Source of the DNA: Pseudomonadota bacterium
Lineage (GTDB): Bacteria > Pseudomonadota > Gammaproteobacteria > Steroidobacterales > Steroidobacteraceae
Direction: 5' to 3'
NCBI GenBank assembly: GCA_947454665.1
Contig: CANGMU010000063.1
Location: forward strand, 1-10,398
DNA: 10,398 bases
The notes below the pieces were generated by a model, which saw nothing but the letters and a program-made list of their open reading frames with translations, was not told the DNA's origin and did no database searches. The position numbers were made by a program, and so were the translations under genes. Below are positions 1 to 7,542 of this stretch, piece after piece. Positions within the stretch are counted from its first letter, which is position 1. Each line of letters begins with the position of its first letter.

Positions 1-1923
1 CTGAAGTGGTTCTCGGATTACGAGACGAACCAGAACCAGCACGGCTCGCCGCTGTATGTCGATGGCGTGCTGTACGTGTCCACGGCGCGCAACGTCGTGT
101 ATGCCTACGACGCCCGCAGCGGCAAGCAGCTGTGGAAGTACAACCCCGTCATCCAGGGCGAGCGCCTGCGCTACAACCTGGGCCTGGTGAACCGCGGCCT
201 CGCCGCGTGGAACGGCAAGATCATCATGGGCACGCTCGACGCGCGGCTCGTGGCGATCGACGCCAAGACCGGCAAGCAGGCGTGGTCGGTGGATACCGTG
301 CCTGAATCGCTCGGCTTGGGTGATCTCACGAACAAGTACTCGATCACGATGGCCCCGCGCGTCGCGAAGGGGAAGGTGTTCGTCGGCGGTTCCGGTGGCG
401 AGTTCGGCGTGCGCGGCTGGATTGCGGCCTATGACGTCGAGACCGGCAAGGAAGCCTGGCGCTTCTGGACCGTGCCGGGTGATCCGAAGAAGGGCTTCGA
501 GAGCAAGGCGCTGGAAGCCGCTGCGAAGACCTGGGATGGCGAGTGGTGGAAGATCGCCGGCGGTGGCGGCACGGTGTGGGATGCCGCGGTCTATGACCCG
601 ACCACGGACCTGCTGTATTTCGGCACCGGAAATCCGACGCCCTGGAACTCGCGTGCGCGCACGCCGTCCGTGGGCGACAACCTCTACGCGGCATCCATCG
701 TCGCGGTGAAGGCCGACACGGGTGAATACGTCTGGCATTACCAGGAAACGCCGGGCGACTCCTGGGACTACGACGCCGTCAGCCCGATGATGACGATCGA
801 CGTCACGCTGGATGGCCAGAAGAAGCATGTGCTGGCGCAGCCGTCGAAGAACGGCTTCATGTACCTGCTCGATGCGGCGAACGGCAAGCTGCTCGCGGCC
901 GATGCCTTCACGGAAGTGAACTGGGCCAGCGGCGTCGACCTGAAGACGGGCCGTCCGATCGAAGTGCCGGGCTCGCGCTACGAGAAGGAACCCTGGAACG
1001 CATCGCCGGGCGCACCGGGCGGTCACACCTGGCATCCGAATGCGTACAGCCCCGACACCGGCCTGATCTACATCCCGACCTGGGAAAACTACGGCACGCT
1101 GGCGGACATCCCGCCGGGTCGCACGCCGCCGGGTGGTTTCAGCATCGGCGTCGCGTTCGGCGTGAAGGTCGACGCGGACAAGCTCAAGCCCTATGCGCGG
1201 CAGGCGGACATCGGCCTGCTCAAGGCCTGGGATCCGGTCGCCCGCAAGGTGGTCTGGCAGAGCGAGCCCGGCCAGCGTGCGACCAGCGGCGTGACGGCCA
1301 CCGCCGGCAACCTCGTCTTCATGGGCAACAGCGGCGGCAAGCAACTGGCGGCCTATGACGCGAAGAACGGCAAGAAGCTGTGGAGCTTCGACGCGAAGAC
1401 GGCTGTCTTCGCGGCACCGATCACCTATGAACTGGATGGCGTGCAGTACGTCGCAGCCAGCGTGGGTGGCGCGACGCAGGGTGGCTATTTCGCACCGACC
1501 TATGCGCGCATGCTGGTCTTCGCGATCGGTGGCAACGCCAAGCTGCCGGAGCCCGCGCCCTACACGCCGCCTGCACTGAACCCGCCGCCGTCGACGGCGT
1601 CGGCCGATGTGATCGCCAAGGGTGGCGACGTCTATTCGCGCAACTGCTCGGTCTGCCATGGCGCCAACGGCCTGCAGGCCCGCACCAGCTTCCCGAACCT
1701 GACGGTGTCGGCGCTGCTGTATTCGCAGGAAGGCTTCGACCAGGTGGTGTTGAAGGGCGCCCGCACCGACAAAGGCATGGGTTCCTTCGCGAAGGAACTG
1801 AAGACGGGTGATTCCGTCGCGGTGCGTGAATACCTGATCTCTCGCGCCAATGCGCTCAAAAACCCGGAAGCGAAGCCCGCGGGCCCGGCACCGGCGCGGC
1901 AGGAGACGGGCCACAAGGACTGA
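1..1923 (+). CDS. PQQ-dependent alcohol dehydrogenase with C-terminal cytochrome c domain (5' partial)
   Basis: Quinohemoprotein alcohol dehydrogenase of the methanol/ethanol family, expected in the periplasm, oxidising an alcohol with PQQ and passing electrons through its own heme c. The frame is open at the left edge, so the first ~50-80 residues, including any signal peptide, are missing; 640 residues are visible. The eight-bladed propeller shows in repeated 'D-x-x-x-G-K-x-x-W'-like docking motifs (e.g. near residues 38, 80, 150, 460). Probable metal/PQQ residues are E134 (GGEFGVRG), N211 (GTGNPTPWN) and D256 in WDYD, with an extra Asp, D258, two residues on. A proline-rich linker (about 516-536) leads to a cytochrome c domain with CSVCH (C549, C552, H553) and probable axial M593. 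The two adjacent cysteines usual before 'VNRG' are replaced by Asn-Leu (NLGLVNRG). An internal ATG at 67 is not the start, because family-typical sequence continues upstream. The substrate cannot be told. The family is sure; metal preference is inferred. Confidence 0.95.
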   Translation: MKWFSDYETNQNQHGSPLYVDGVLYVSTARNVVYAYDARSGKQLWKYNPVIQGERLRYNLGLVNRGLAAWNGKIIMGTLDARLVAIDAKTGKQAWSVDTVPESLGLGDLTNKYSITMAPRVAKGKVFVGGSGGEFGVRGWIAAYDVETGKEAWRFWTVPGDPKKGFESKALEAAAKTWDGEWWKIAGGGGTVWDAAVYDPTTDLLYFGTGNPTPWNSRARTPSVGDNLYAASIVAVKADTGEYVWHYQETPGDSWDYDAVSPMMTIDVTLDGQKKHVLAQPSKNGFMYLLDAANGKLLAADAFTEVNWASGVDLKTGRPIEVPGSRYEKEPWNASPGAPGGHTWHPNAYSPDTGLIYIPTWENYGTLADIPPGRTPPGGFSIGVAFGVKVDADKLKPYARQADIGLLKAWDPVARKVVWQSEPGQRATSGVTATAGNLVFMGNSGGKQLAAYDAKNGKKLWSFDAKTAVFAAPITYELDGVQYVAASVGGATQGGYFAPTYARMLVFAIGGNAKLPEPAPYTPPALNPPPSTASADVIAKGGDVYSRNCSVCHGANGLQARTSFPNLTVSALLYSQEGFDQVVLKGARTDKGMGSFAKELKTGDSVAVREYLISRANALKNPEAKPAGPAPARQETGHKD

Positions 1924-1932
1924 CCGACACAC

Positions 1933-1938
1933 GAGGAG
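1933..1938 (+). promoter_or_regulatory. Shine-Dalgarno site of the Tat-SDR gene
   Basis: GAGGAG lies 6 bases before the ATG at 1945, in the 21-bp gap after the PQQ dehydrogenase stop. It supports that ATG as the start and therefore the twin-arginine leader as part of the protein. The short gap without a terminator implies co-transcription with the dehydrogenase. Confidence 0.7.
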
Positions 1939-1944
1939 CAGGCC

Positions 1945-3084
1945 ATGGACGAACAGAACGTAAACCGTCGGCAGTTGCTGGGTGGCATGGCCGCGGGTGC
2001 GGCGGGTCTGGTGGGCGGACTGGTGCCGCGCAGTGGGGAGGCCGCCGAGCCCGCCGCGAACGTCGGCCCTTCGCAGGCGCCCACGATCACCGATGTGAAG
2101 GGCAAGGTCGCCTATGTCACGGGCGGCGCCAGTGGCATCGGCCTTGGCATCGCGCGCGTGCTGCATGAAGCGGGCGCGAAGGTCGCCATCGGCGACATCG
2201 ACGAGCGGAACTTCGCCGAGGCGAGGAAGCAGTTCGCCGAAGGCGACGAGCGCGTCTATTTCATCAAGCATGACGTCATGGATCGCGACGCCTGGGCGCG
2301 CGTCGCCGATGACATCGAGAAGAAGCTCGGTCCCGTTGCGATCCTCGTGAACAACGCGGGCGTCGGCCTGCAGGCTCCGGCCAGCACGGGCACCGTGAAG
2401 GACTGGGAGTGGGGCCTGGGCGTGAACCTCTGGGGCCCGATCTACGGCGTGAACACCTTCGTGCCGCGCATGCTCGCCAACAAGACCGGCGCGCAGATCG
2501 TCACGACGACCTCAACCAGCGGCATCCTGCCCGGCAGCGGCGCAGGCATCTACACCGTCGCGAAGATCGCGGCCGTGGGCCTGATGGAAGAGCTGCGCCA
2601 TGAACTGCGCGAGACGAACATCGGCACGACGGCCTTCGTGCCGGGCCTCACCGCGACGAACATCGGTCGCAGCGAGGAACATCGCCCCGCCTCGCTGAAA
2701 AATGACGGGCCTCCAGCCGTCGCCCCGGGTGCCCGCCCGCGTGCGGCTGCAGCGGGTGGTGCGCCCGCTGCGGCAGCCGCCCCGCGTCCTGCCGCCCCGG
2801 TCGTGTCACCCGCCTGGACGCGTCCGCAGGATCCGCTGGTGGTCGGCCGCTTCGTGCTCGACGGCATCCTGAACAACGACCTGTTCGTCGTGTTGCAGCC
2901 GGAATACCGCCAGGGCGTGGAAGCGCGCTGCAACGCGCTGCTCGAGTCGATGGTCGAATTCACGCCGATGCCGGAGTCGGTGAAGCAGGGCGTGCGCGAG
3001 AATCGCTACCTGCGCACGCCGGTCTTCGTGCAGGAAGTCGCGCATCGCAAGGCCACGCGCAAAAGGACGATCCCGAATACGTAA
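1945..3084 (+). CDS. Tat-exported short-chain dehydrogenase/reductase (SDR)
   Basis: Classical SDR-fold oxidoreductase, 379 residues, longer than the usual ~250-300 because of an N-terminal leader, an internal insert and a C-terminal extension. The leader has NRRQLLGG (R8, R9), a weakly hydrophobic Ala/Gly stretch and a possible cleavage site near residue 34, all typical of twin-arginine export. The Rossmann domain follows: TGGASGIG at 59-66, D84 after the second strand (suggesting NAD rather than NADP), NNAG at 136-139, and the catalytic S190, Y203 and K207 (YTVAK), all intact. Residues ~255-288 are an Ala/Pro/Gly-rich low-complexity stretch where substrate-loop sequence would be expected. 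It probably shares a transcript with the PQQ dehydrogenase. Nicotinamide cofactors are not freely available in the periplasm, so it would need to be exported with cofactor bound, as is known for glucose-fructose oxidoreductase. The substrate is unknown. The fold is sure; export is likely. Confidence 0.92.
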   Translation: MDEQNVNRRQLLGGMAAGAAGLVGGLVPRSGEAAEPAANVGPSQAPTITDVKGKVAYVTGGASGIGLGIARVLHEAGAKVAIGDIDERNFAEARKQFAEGDERVYFIKHDVMDRDAWARVADDIEKKLGPVAILVNNAGVGLQAPASTGTVKDWEWGLGVNLWGPIYGVNTFVPRMLANKTGAQIVTTTSTSGILPGSGAGIYTVAKIAAVGLMEELRHELRETNIGTTAFVPGLTATNIGRSEEHRPASLKNDGPPAVAPGARPRAAAAGGAPAAAAAPRPAAPVVSPAWTRPQDPLVVGRFVLDGILNNDLFVVLQPEYRQGVEARCNALLESMVEFTPMPESVKQGVRENRYLRTPVFVQEVAHRKATRKRTIPNT

Positions 3085-3094
3085 GGGATCGTCC
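3061..3094 (-). terminator. Intrinsic terminator of the RND efflux operon
   Basis: A perfect 10-bp inverted repeat (arms 3065-3074 and 3085-3094, GGACGATCCC/GGGATCGTCC) with a 10-base loop. Read on the minus strand it begins 10 bases after the transporter stop codon and is followed by TTTT (3064-3061), so it fits a Rho-independent terminator for the efflux operon. The left arm and loop lie within the last codons and stop of the convergent SDR gene. On the plus strand no T-run follows, so it is not a convincing terminator in that direction. Confidence 0.8.
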
Positions 3095-3104
3095 CGGCTG
3101 TGCG

Positions 3105-6100
3105 CTACTGCGCGATCCGTACCGCCGGCACCGGCTTCCCGCGCCGCGAGAGCTTGCGGCACAGGATGTAGAACACCGGCGTGAACAGCAGGCCGAACAG
3201 CGTCACGCCGATCATGCCGAAGAACACCGCAACGCCGAGCGCCTGACGCAGCTCTGCGCCGGCACCGGTGCCGAAGGCCAGCGGCACCACGCCACCGATG
3301 AACGCGGCCGAGGTCATGAGGATCGGCCGCAGGCGCGTGCGCGCCGCCTCGATCGCGGCCTGTGTCGGCGTCAGCCCATGCTCCGCTTCGCCTTGCCGCG
3401 CGAACTCGACGATGAGGATCGCGTTCTTCGCGGCCAGGCCCACCAGCACCACGATGCCGATCTGCGTGAGGATGTTGTTGTCGAGGCCCATCGCGTTCAC
3501 GCCGAGCAGCGCGGCCAGCACGCAGAGCGGCACGATCAGGATCACGGCCAGCGGCAGCGTCAGGCTTTCATAGAGCGCGGCCAGGAACACGAACACGAAC
3601 ACGACGCCGAGGAAGAAGGCGAGGCCACCGGCATTGCCGGAGATCTGCTGCTGGTAGGCGATATCCGTCCACTCGATGCGCATGCCGGCGGGCAGGTGCT
3701 CGCGCGCCAGGCGCTCCATCGCAGCCATGGCCTGGCCCGATGAATAGCCGGGTGCCGCTTCGCCCTGGATGTCGGCGGCCGGATAGAGGTTGTAGCGCAT
3801 CACGCGATAGGGCGCGGTGGCCGGCTGCAGCGTGGCCACCGAATCGATCGGCACCATCGCACCGGAGGCCGAGCGCGTCTTGAGGTTGCCGACCCAGGCC
3901 TGGTCCTGGCGGAAGGCCGTGTCGCCCTGCGCGATCACCTGGAAGGTGTGGCCGAGCAGCGAGATGTTGTTCACGTAGCTGCCGGCCAGATAAGTCTGCA
4001 GCGTCGCGAACACATTGCGCACCGGCACGCCGAGCATCTCCGCACGGTCACGGTCGACTACGGCATCCAGCGTCGGATTGCGCGTGTTGAAGTTCGTGAA
4101 CGAACTGCCGATGGCCGGGTCCTTCGAGGCCGCTTCGGCGAGTTCCTGCGTGGCGGCCTCCAGCGCGCGATACCCCAGTCCGCCGCGATCCTCGACCATC
4201 AGGCGGAAACCGCCCGTGGACCCGAGTCCACGCACCGAGGCGGGCATGACAGTGCGGATCTCCGCCGCGGTGATGCCGGAGAGACGCTTGCGGATGTCGG
4301 CCGCGATCACCGTCGCGGACTGCCCCTTCTTGATGCGCTCGTCGAAGGGCGCAAGGATCGCCCACAGCTGGCCGGAGCTCGTGGCTGGGCTGAAGGTGAT
4401 GCCGTCCATGCCCGAATACACCGAGGCGGCGGTCACTCCCGGCGTGGCCAGCACCATCGGGATCACCTGCTGCACGATGGCGTCCGTGCGCGCGAGGCTG
4501 GTGCCCGGCGGCATGGTGATCGAGATGGCGACGTTGGCCTGGTCCTGAACGGGGATGAAGCCCTGCGGCGTATCCGCCGCGCGCCAGCCCGTGAGCCCGA
4601 CCAGCGCGGCATACAACACCATGACCAGCGCGCCACGGCGCAGCAGCACGGCGGTGGCCTTGCCATAGCCCTCGCCGAGTCGATCCATGCCGGCCTCGAG
4701 CTTGTCGCCCAGCGCATGGAACCAGCGACCGAGCGCTGTGCGGCCGGTGGATTCGCCATGCGGACGCAGCAGCTTGGCGGCCAGCGCGGGGGAGAGCGTC
4801 AGCGACACGATCAGCGAGATGACGGTCGCGGAGGCGATGGTCAGCGCGAACTGCTTGTAGAACTGGCCCGTGATGCCACCGAGGAAGGCGGTCGGCACGA
4901 AGACGGCGACCAGCACCAGGGCGATGCCGATGAGTGCGCCACCGACCTCGTCCATCGTGAGGTGCGCGGCATCGCGTGCGGACATGCCGCTGCGAAGGTG
5001 ACGTTCCACGTTCTCGACGACGACGATCGCGTCATCGACGACGATGCCGATCGACAGCACCAGGCCGAACATCGACAGGTTGTTCAGCGAAAAGCCGAAG
5101 GCTTCCATCACGGCCAGCGTGCCGATCAGCGAAATGGGAATGGCCAGCAGCGGGATGACGGCCGTGCGCCAGCGCTGCAGGAACAGGATCACCACCGCGA
5201 TGGCCAGCAGCATCGCCTCGAGCAGCGTGGACCGAACGCCCTCGACGGCTGCGCGCGTGAACGAGACCGGGTTGAAGATGATTTCGTAGCCGACGCCCGG
5301 CGGGAATTCCTTCTCGAGCTCGTCCATCGTGCGATGGATCGCGTCTTCGGTTTCCAGCGCGTTCGTGTTCGGCGACTGGTTCACGCTGAGCGAAACGGCC
5401 GGCTCCAGGCTCTTGTACGCATTGATGCCGTAGTTCTGCGCGCCCAGTTCGACGCGGCCGATATCGGAGATGCGCGTGACGCGTCCCTGCGCATCGCGCT
5501 TGATGATCGAATCGGCAAAGGCCTCGGGTGAGCTGAGGCGTCCCTGGCCGCGCACGTTCAGCTGGTAGGCCGCGGGGGAATCGCCGAAGGGCGGAGCGCC
5601 CACGGCGCCACCGGCGACCTGCAGGTTGTTGTTGCGCAGGGCGGTGACGATCTCCTGCACGGTGAGGTCGCGCGCTGCGGCGCGCTCGGGGTCGATCCAC
5701 ACGCGCATCGCGTAATCGCGTGCGGCGTTGACCGTGACATCGCCGACGCCCGGCGTGCGCAGCAGGCGCTCGCGCACCTGCAGGCTCGCGTAGTTCGCGA
5801 TGTACTTGCGGTCGACGGAAGGGTCGGTCGAGAACATGTGCACGATCAGCAGCGTGTCGTTCGAGCCCTTGCGCACCGTGATGCCCAGGTCGCGCACTTC
5901 CTGCGGCAATTGCGGCAGCACGGACTGGATGCGGTTCTGCACCTCGACCTGCGCGATGTCGACATTGGTGCCCGTCTTGAAGGTCACCGTGATCGACATG
6001 CGGCCTTCGCCCGTGGACGAGGACGACATGTAGAGCATGTTCGGGATGCCGTTGATCTGCTGCTCGAGCGGTGCCGCCACGGTCTCGGCGATTTCTTCCG

Positions 6101-6266
6101 ATGTCGCACCGGGGTAGTTCGCGTTGACCGATACGGTGGGTGGCGCGATCTGCGGATACTGGTCGACGGGCAGCGTCAGGTAGGCGATCACGCCCATCAG
6201 CGTGATGACCACCGACAGGGCGCCCGCGAAGATCGGGCGGTCGATGAAGAAATGGGAGATGCGCAT
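3105..6266 (-). CDS. RND efflux transporter, AcrB/MexB-like (HAE1 family)
   Basis: Inner-membrane proton-driven multidrug exporter that would work as a trimer with a periplasmic adaptor and an outer-membrane channel. Its 1053 residues match the family (AcrB is 1049). It starts with the canonical MRISHFFIDRPIFA and first membrane helix, followed by the porter domain (PGATSEEIAETVAAPLEQ), helices 2-6, a second periplasmic half and helices 8-12. The proton-relay residues are present: D411 and D412 in helix 4 (GIVVDDAIVVVEN) and K947 in helix 10 (GLAAKNAILIVEF). The start at 6266 is supported by AAAGG six bases upstream, which overlaps the adaptor stop codon; the gap between the genes is 9 bases, so expression is probably coupled. 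No outer-membrane channel gene follows; the operon ends at a terminator facing the SDR gene. Substrates cannot be predicted. The frame is intact. Confidence 0.97.
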   Translation of the reverse strand: MRISHFFIDRPIFAGALSVVITLMGVIAYLTLPVDQYPQIAPPTVSVNANYPGATSEEIAETVAAPLEQQINGIPNMLYMSSSSTGEGRMSITVTFKTGTNVDIAQVEVQNRIQSVLPQLPQEVRDLGITVRKGSNDTLLIVHMFSTDPSVDRKYIANYASLQVRERLLRTPGVGDVTVNAARDYAMRVWIDPERAAARDLTVQEIVTALRNNNLQVAGGAVGAPPFGDSPAAYQLNVRGQGRLSSPEAFADSIIKRDAQGRVTRISDIGRVELGAQNYGINAYKSLEPAVSLSVNQSPNTNALETEDAIHRTMDELEKEFPPGVGYEIIFNPVSFTRAAVEGVRSTLLEAMLLAIAVVILFLQRWRTAVIPLLAIPISLIGTLAVMEAFGFSLNNLSMFGLVLSIGIVVDDAIVVVENVERHLRSGMSARDAAHLTMDEVGGALIGIALVLVAVFVPTAFLGGITGQFYKQFALTIASATVISLIVSLTLSPALAAKLLRPHGESTGRTALGRWFHALGDKLEAGMDRLGEGYGKATAVLLRRGALVMVLYAALVGLTGWRAADTPQGFIPVQDQANVAISITMPPGTSLARTDAIVQQVIPMVLATPGVTAASVYSGMDGITFSPATSSGQLWAILAPFDERIKKGQSATVIAADIRKRLSGITAAEIRTVMPASVRGLGSTGGFRLMVEDRGGLGYRALEAATQELAEAASKDPAIGSSFTNFNTRNPTLDAVVDRDRAEMLGVPVRNVFATLQTYLAGSYVNNISLLGHTFQVIAQGDTAFRQDQAWVGNLKTRSASGAMVPIDSVATLQPATAPYRVMRYNLYPAADIQGEAAPGYSSGQAMAAMERLAREHLPAGMRIEWTDIAYQQQISGNAGGLAFFLGVVFVFVFLAALYESLTLPLAVILIVPLCVLAALLGVNAMGLDNNILTQIGIVVLVGLAAKNAILIVEFARQGEAEHGLTPTQAAIEAARTRLRPILMTSAAFIGGVVPLAFGTGAGAELRQALGVAVFFGMIGVTLFGLLFTPVFYILCRKLSRRGKPVPAVRIAQ

Positions 6267-6272
6267 GGCGGG

Positions 6273-6277
6273 CCTTT
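6273..6277 (-). promoter_or_regulatory. Shine-Dalgarno site of the RND transporter gene
   Basis: On the minus strand AAAGG lies 6 bases before the transporter ATG and overlaps the TAA stop of the adaptor gene (sequence TAAAGG). Ribosomes finishing the adaptor would sit on this site, suggesting translational coupling of the two subunits. Confidence 0.5.
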
Positions 6278-7436
6278 AGTGCAGGCCGCCGGCCGGCTTC
6301 TCGAGTGCTCCGTTCTCGCCGCGCGAGACGCCCGACGGGAAGGCCGTGACCTCGCCTTCGGTAACCGTGACCTTGCGGCCCGGGCGCGCGCGCTGCACGC
6401 CGCTGATGACGATCTTGTCCTGCGGCGTGAGGCCTTCGCGGATCACGCGCAGACCGTCGACGAGCCGACCCGGCTTCACGACCTTCTGGCCGATCGTGCC
6501 TTCGGCATCCACGACATAGACCACCTGGCGGGTCTGGTCGGTGACGACGGCCTGGTCCGGCACGAGCAGGGCCGGTGCGGCAGCACTGGCAAAGAGTCGC
6601 AGCTGGCCGAAGAGGCCGGGCGACAGGAAGCCATCGGCATTCGGCACGACTGCGCGGGCGCGCCCGGTGCCCGAGCCGCGGTCCACCTCGTTGTCGAGGA
6701 AGTCCATGCGGCCCTTGAAGCGGTAGTCCTTTTCATCCGGCAGGCGGATCTCGACCGGGCTGGTCTTCGCGCCACCGGCCTCGCGGCGGTATTTCAGCAG
6801 CGCGGCTTCCGGGGCGTTGAAGACGAAGCGGATCGGGTCCTGCGACTGGATCGTCGTCAGCAGCGTGTTGTCCGCCGCGACGAGATTGCCCGGTGCAAGC
6901 CGGCGCCAGGACACGCGGCCCGCGATCGGCGCCGTGATGCGCGTGAAGGAGAGGTTCAGCGTCTGCGTCTCGACGACGGCTTCGGTGGCGGCCACGTCCG
7001 CCGTGGCCTGCAGCTGGGCAGCCGATTTCAATTCCAGCATGGACTGGCTCACCAGCTGGCTGGCCGCGAGCGACTGCGCGCGCTTGAGTTCGGCGTCCGC
7101 GTTAGCAAGGCCCGCCTTGGCGCGCGCGAGATCGGCCTTGGCCTTCGCGAGTTGCGCGGCATAGGGGCGCGGGTCGATCACGAAGAGCAGCTGGCCCTTG
7201 GCGACCGTCGCACCATCGGTGAAATGCACGGATTCGATCGCGCCCGAGACGCGCGGCTTCACGTCCACCGCATCGACGGCCTCAAAGCGACCGCTGTAAT
7301 CGTCCCAGTCCGCGACCGGCTTGGTCAGCGGGTGCGCGACCAGCACGCCCGGCGGCGGGGGCGGCGGGGGCGGCGCCTTGCCGCAGGCCGACAGCAGGAC
7401 GAGGGCGGGCAGGAGCGCGCAGGCGGTTTTTTTCAT
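6276..7436 (-). CDS. RND efflux periplasmic adaptor lipoprotein (membrane fusion protein, AcrA/MexA-like)
   Basis: Membrane fusion subunit linking the RND transporter to an outer-membrane channel. From the ATG at 7436 it has 386 residues, normal for the family. It begins with a lipoprotein signal (MKKTACALL) and lipobox LLSAC, C18 being the probable lipidated residue, followed by a tract of eight prolines (22-29). Then come a lipoyl/barrel-sandwich half (VKPRVSGAIESVHFTDGATV), a coiled-coil hairpin rich in Ala, Lys and Leu (about 95-150), the second lipoyl half (FTRITAPIAGRVSWRRLAPG), a beta-barrel region and the membrane-proximal domain. The frame runs open upstream to 7673, but the lipoprotein signal fixes the start at 7436 and a longer form would overlap the divergent gene. 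No good Shine-Dalgarno precedes the ATG. It is first in a two-gene operon; no linked TetR-type repressor is visible. Confidence 0.95.
   Translation of the reverse strand: MKKTACALLPALVLLSACGKAPPPPPPPPGVLVAHPLTKPVADWDDYSGRFEAVDAVDVKPRVSGAIESVHFTDGATVAKGQLLFVIDPRPYAAQLAKAKADLARAKAGLANADAELKRAQSLAASQLVSQSMLELKSAAQLQATADVAATEAVVETQTLNLSFTRITAPIAGRVSWRRLAPGNLVAADNTLLTTIQSQDPIRFVFNAPEAALLKYRREAGGAKTSPVEIRLPDEKDYRFKGRMDFLDNEVDRGSGTGRARAVVPNADGFLSPGLFGQLRLFASAAAPALLVPDQAVVTDQTRQVVYVVDAEGTIGQKVVKPGRLVDGLRVIREGLTPQDKIVISGVQRARPGRKVTVTEGEVTAFPSGVSRGENGALEKPAGGLH
7350..7373 (-). repeat. Eight-proline codon tract in the efflux adaptor
   Basis: Codons 22-29 of the adaptor are all CCG or CCC, seen on the plus strand as two near-identical GGCGGCGGGG units. 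In the protein this forms a stiff linker just after the lipidated cysteine. A run of this length is known to stall ribosomes lacking elongation factor P, and the DNA repeat could change length by slippage. Confidence 0.85.
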
Positions 7437-7542
7437 GGTTTTTCGAACGAGGATCCCGGATTCGCGACGATAACAGTCCCCCTGCCCAAGATCACGGCTA
7501 TCCCGGTAGGCTTGAACGCATGGGCCCGACGCAGACACAGCC
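7437..7542 (+). promoter_or_regulatory. Divergent intergenic region between efflux operon and YkgJ-sulfurtransferase-FMN dehydrogenase operon
   Basis: This 106-bp gap is the only space from which both divergent operons can start, so promoters for both directions are expected here. I looked for -35/-10 pairs on both strands and found none convincing. I also saw no strong operator palindrome. It contains an eight-codon open frame at 7520-7546, whose stop overlaps the start codon of the next gene. Confidence 0.4.

Noticed and set aside
67..69. ATG at 67 as the start of the PQQ dehydrogenase
   Set aside because: The frame is open to base 1 and the upstream codons (WFSDYETNQNQHGSPLYVDG) match the family core, so the gene begins before the window.
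3948..5531. A 527-codon open frame on the plus strand opposite the RND transporter
   Set aside because: It is antisense to a clearly recognisable transporter, has a composition rich in Arg, His, Asp and Gln typical of a GC-rich shadow frame, and shows no domain.
7427..7433. Run of seven T (A7 in the adaptor's codons 2-4) as a phase-variation switch
   Set aside because: Seven bases is short, and Lys-Lys after Met is ordinary for a signal peptide; nothing else suggests switching.
7437..7542. Sigma-70-like elements such as TTGAAC (7512-7517) and GATAAC (7469-7474)
   Set aside because: No partner hexamer at acceptable spacing on either strand, so I could not support a specific promoter.
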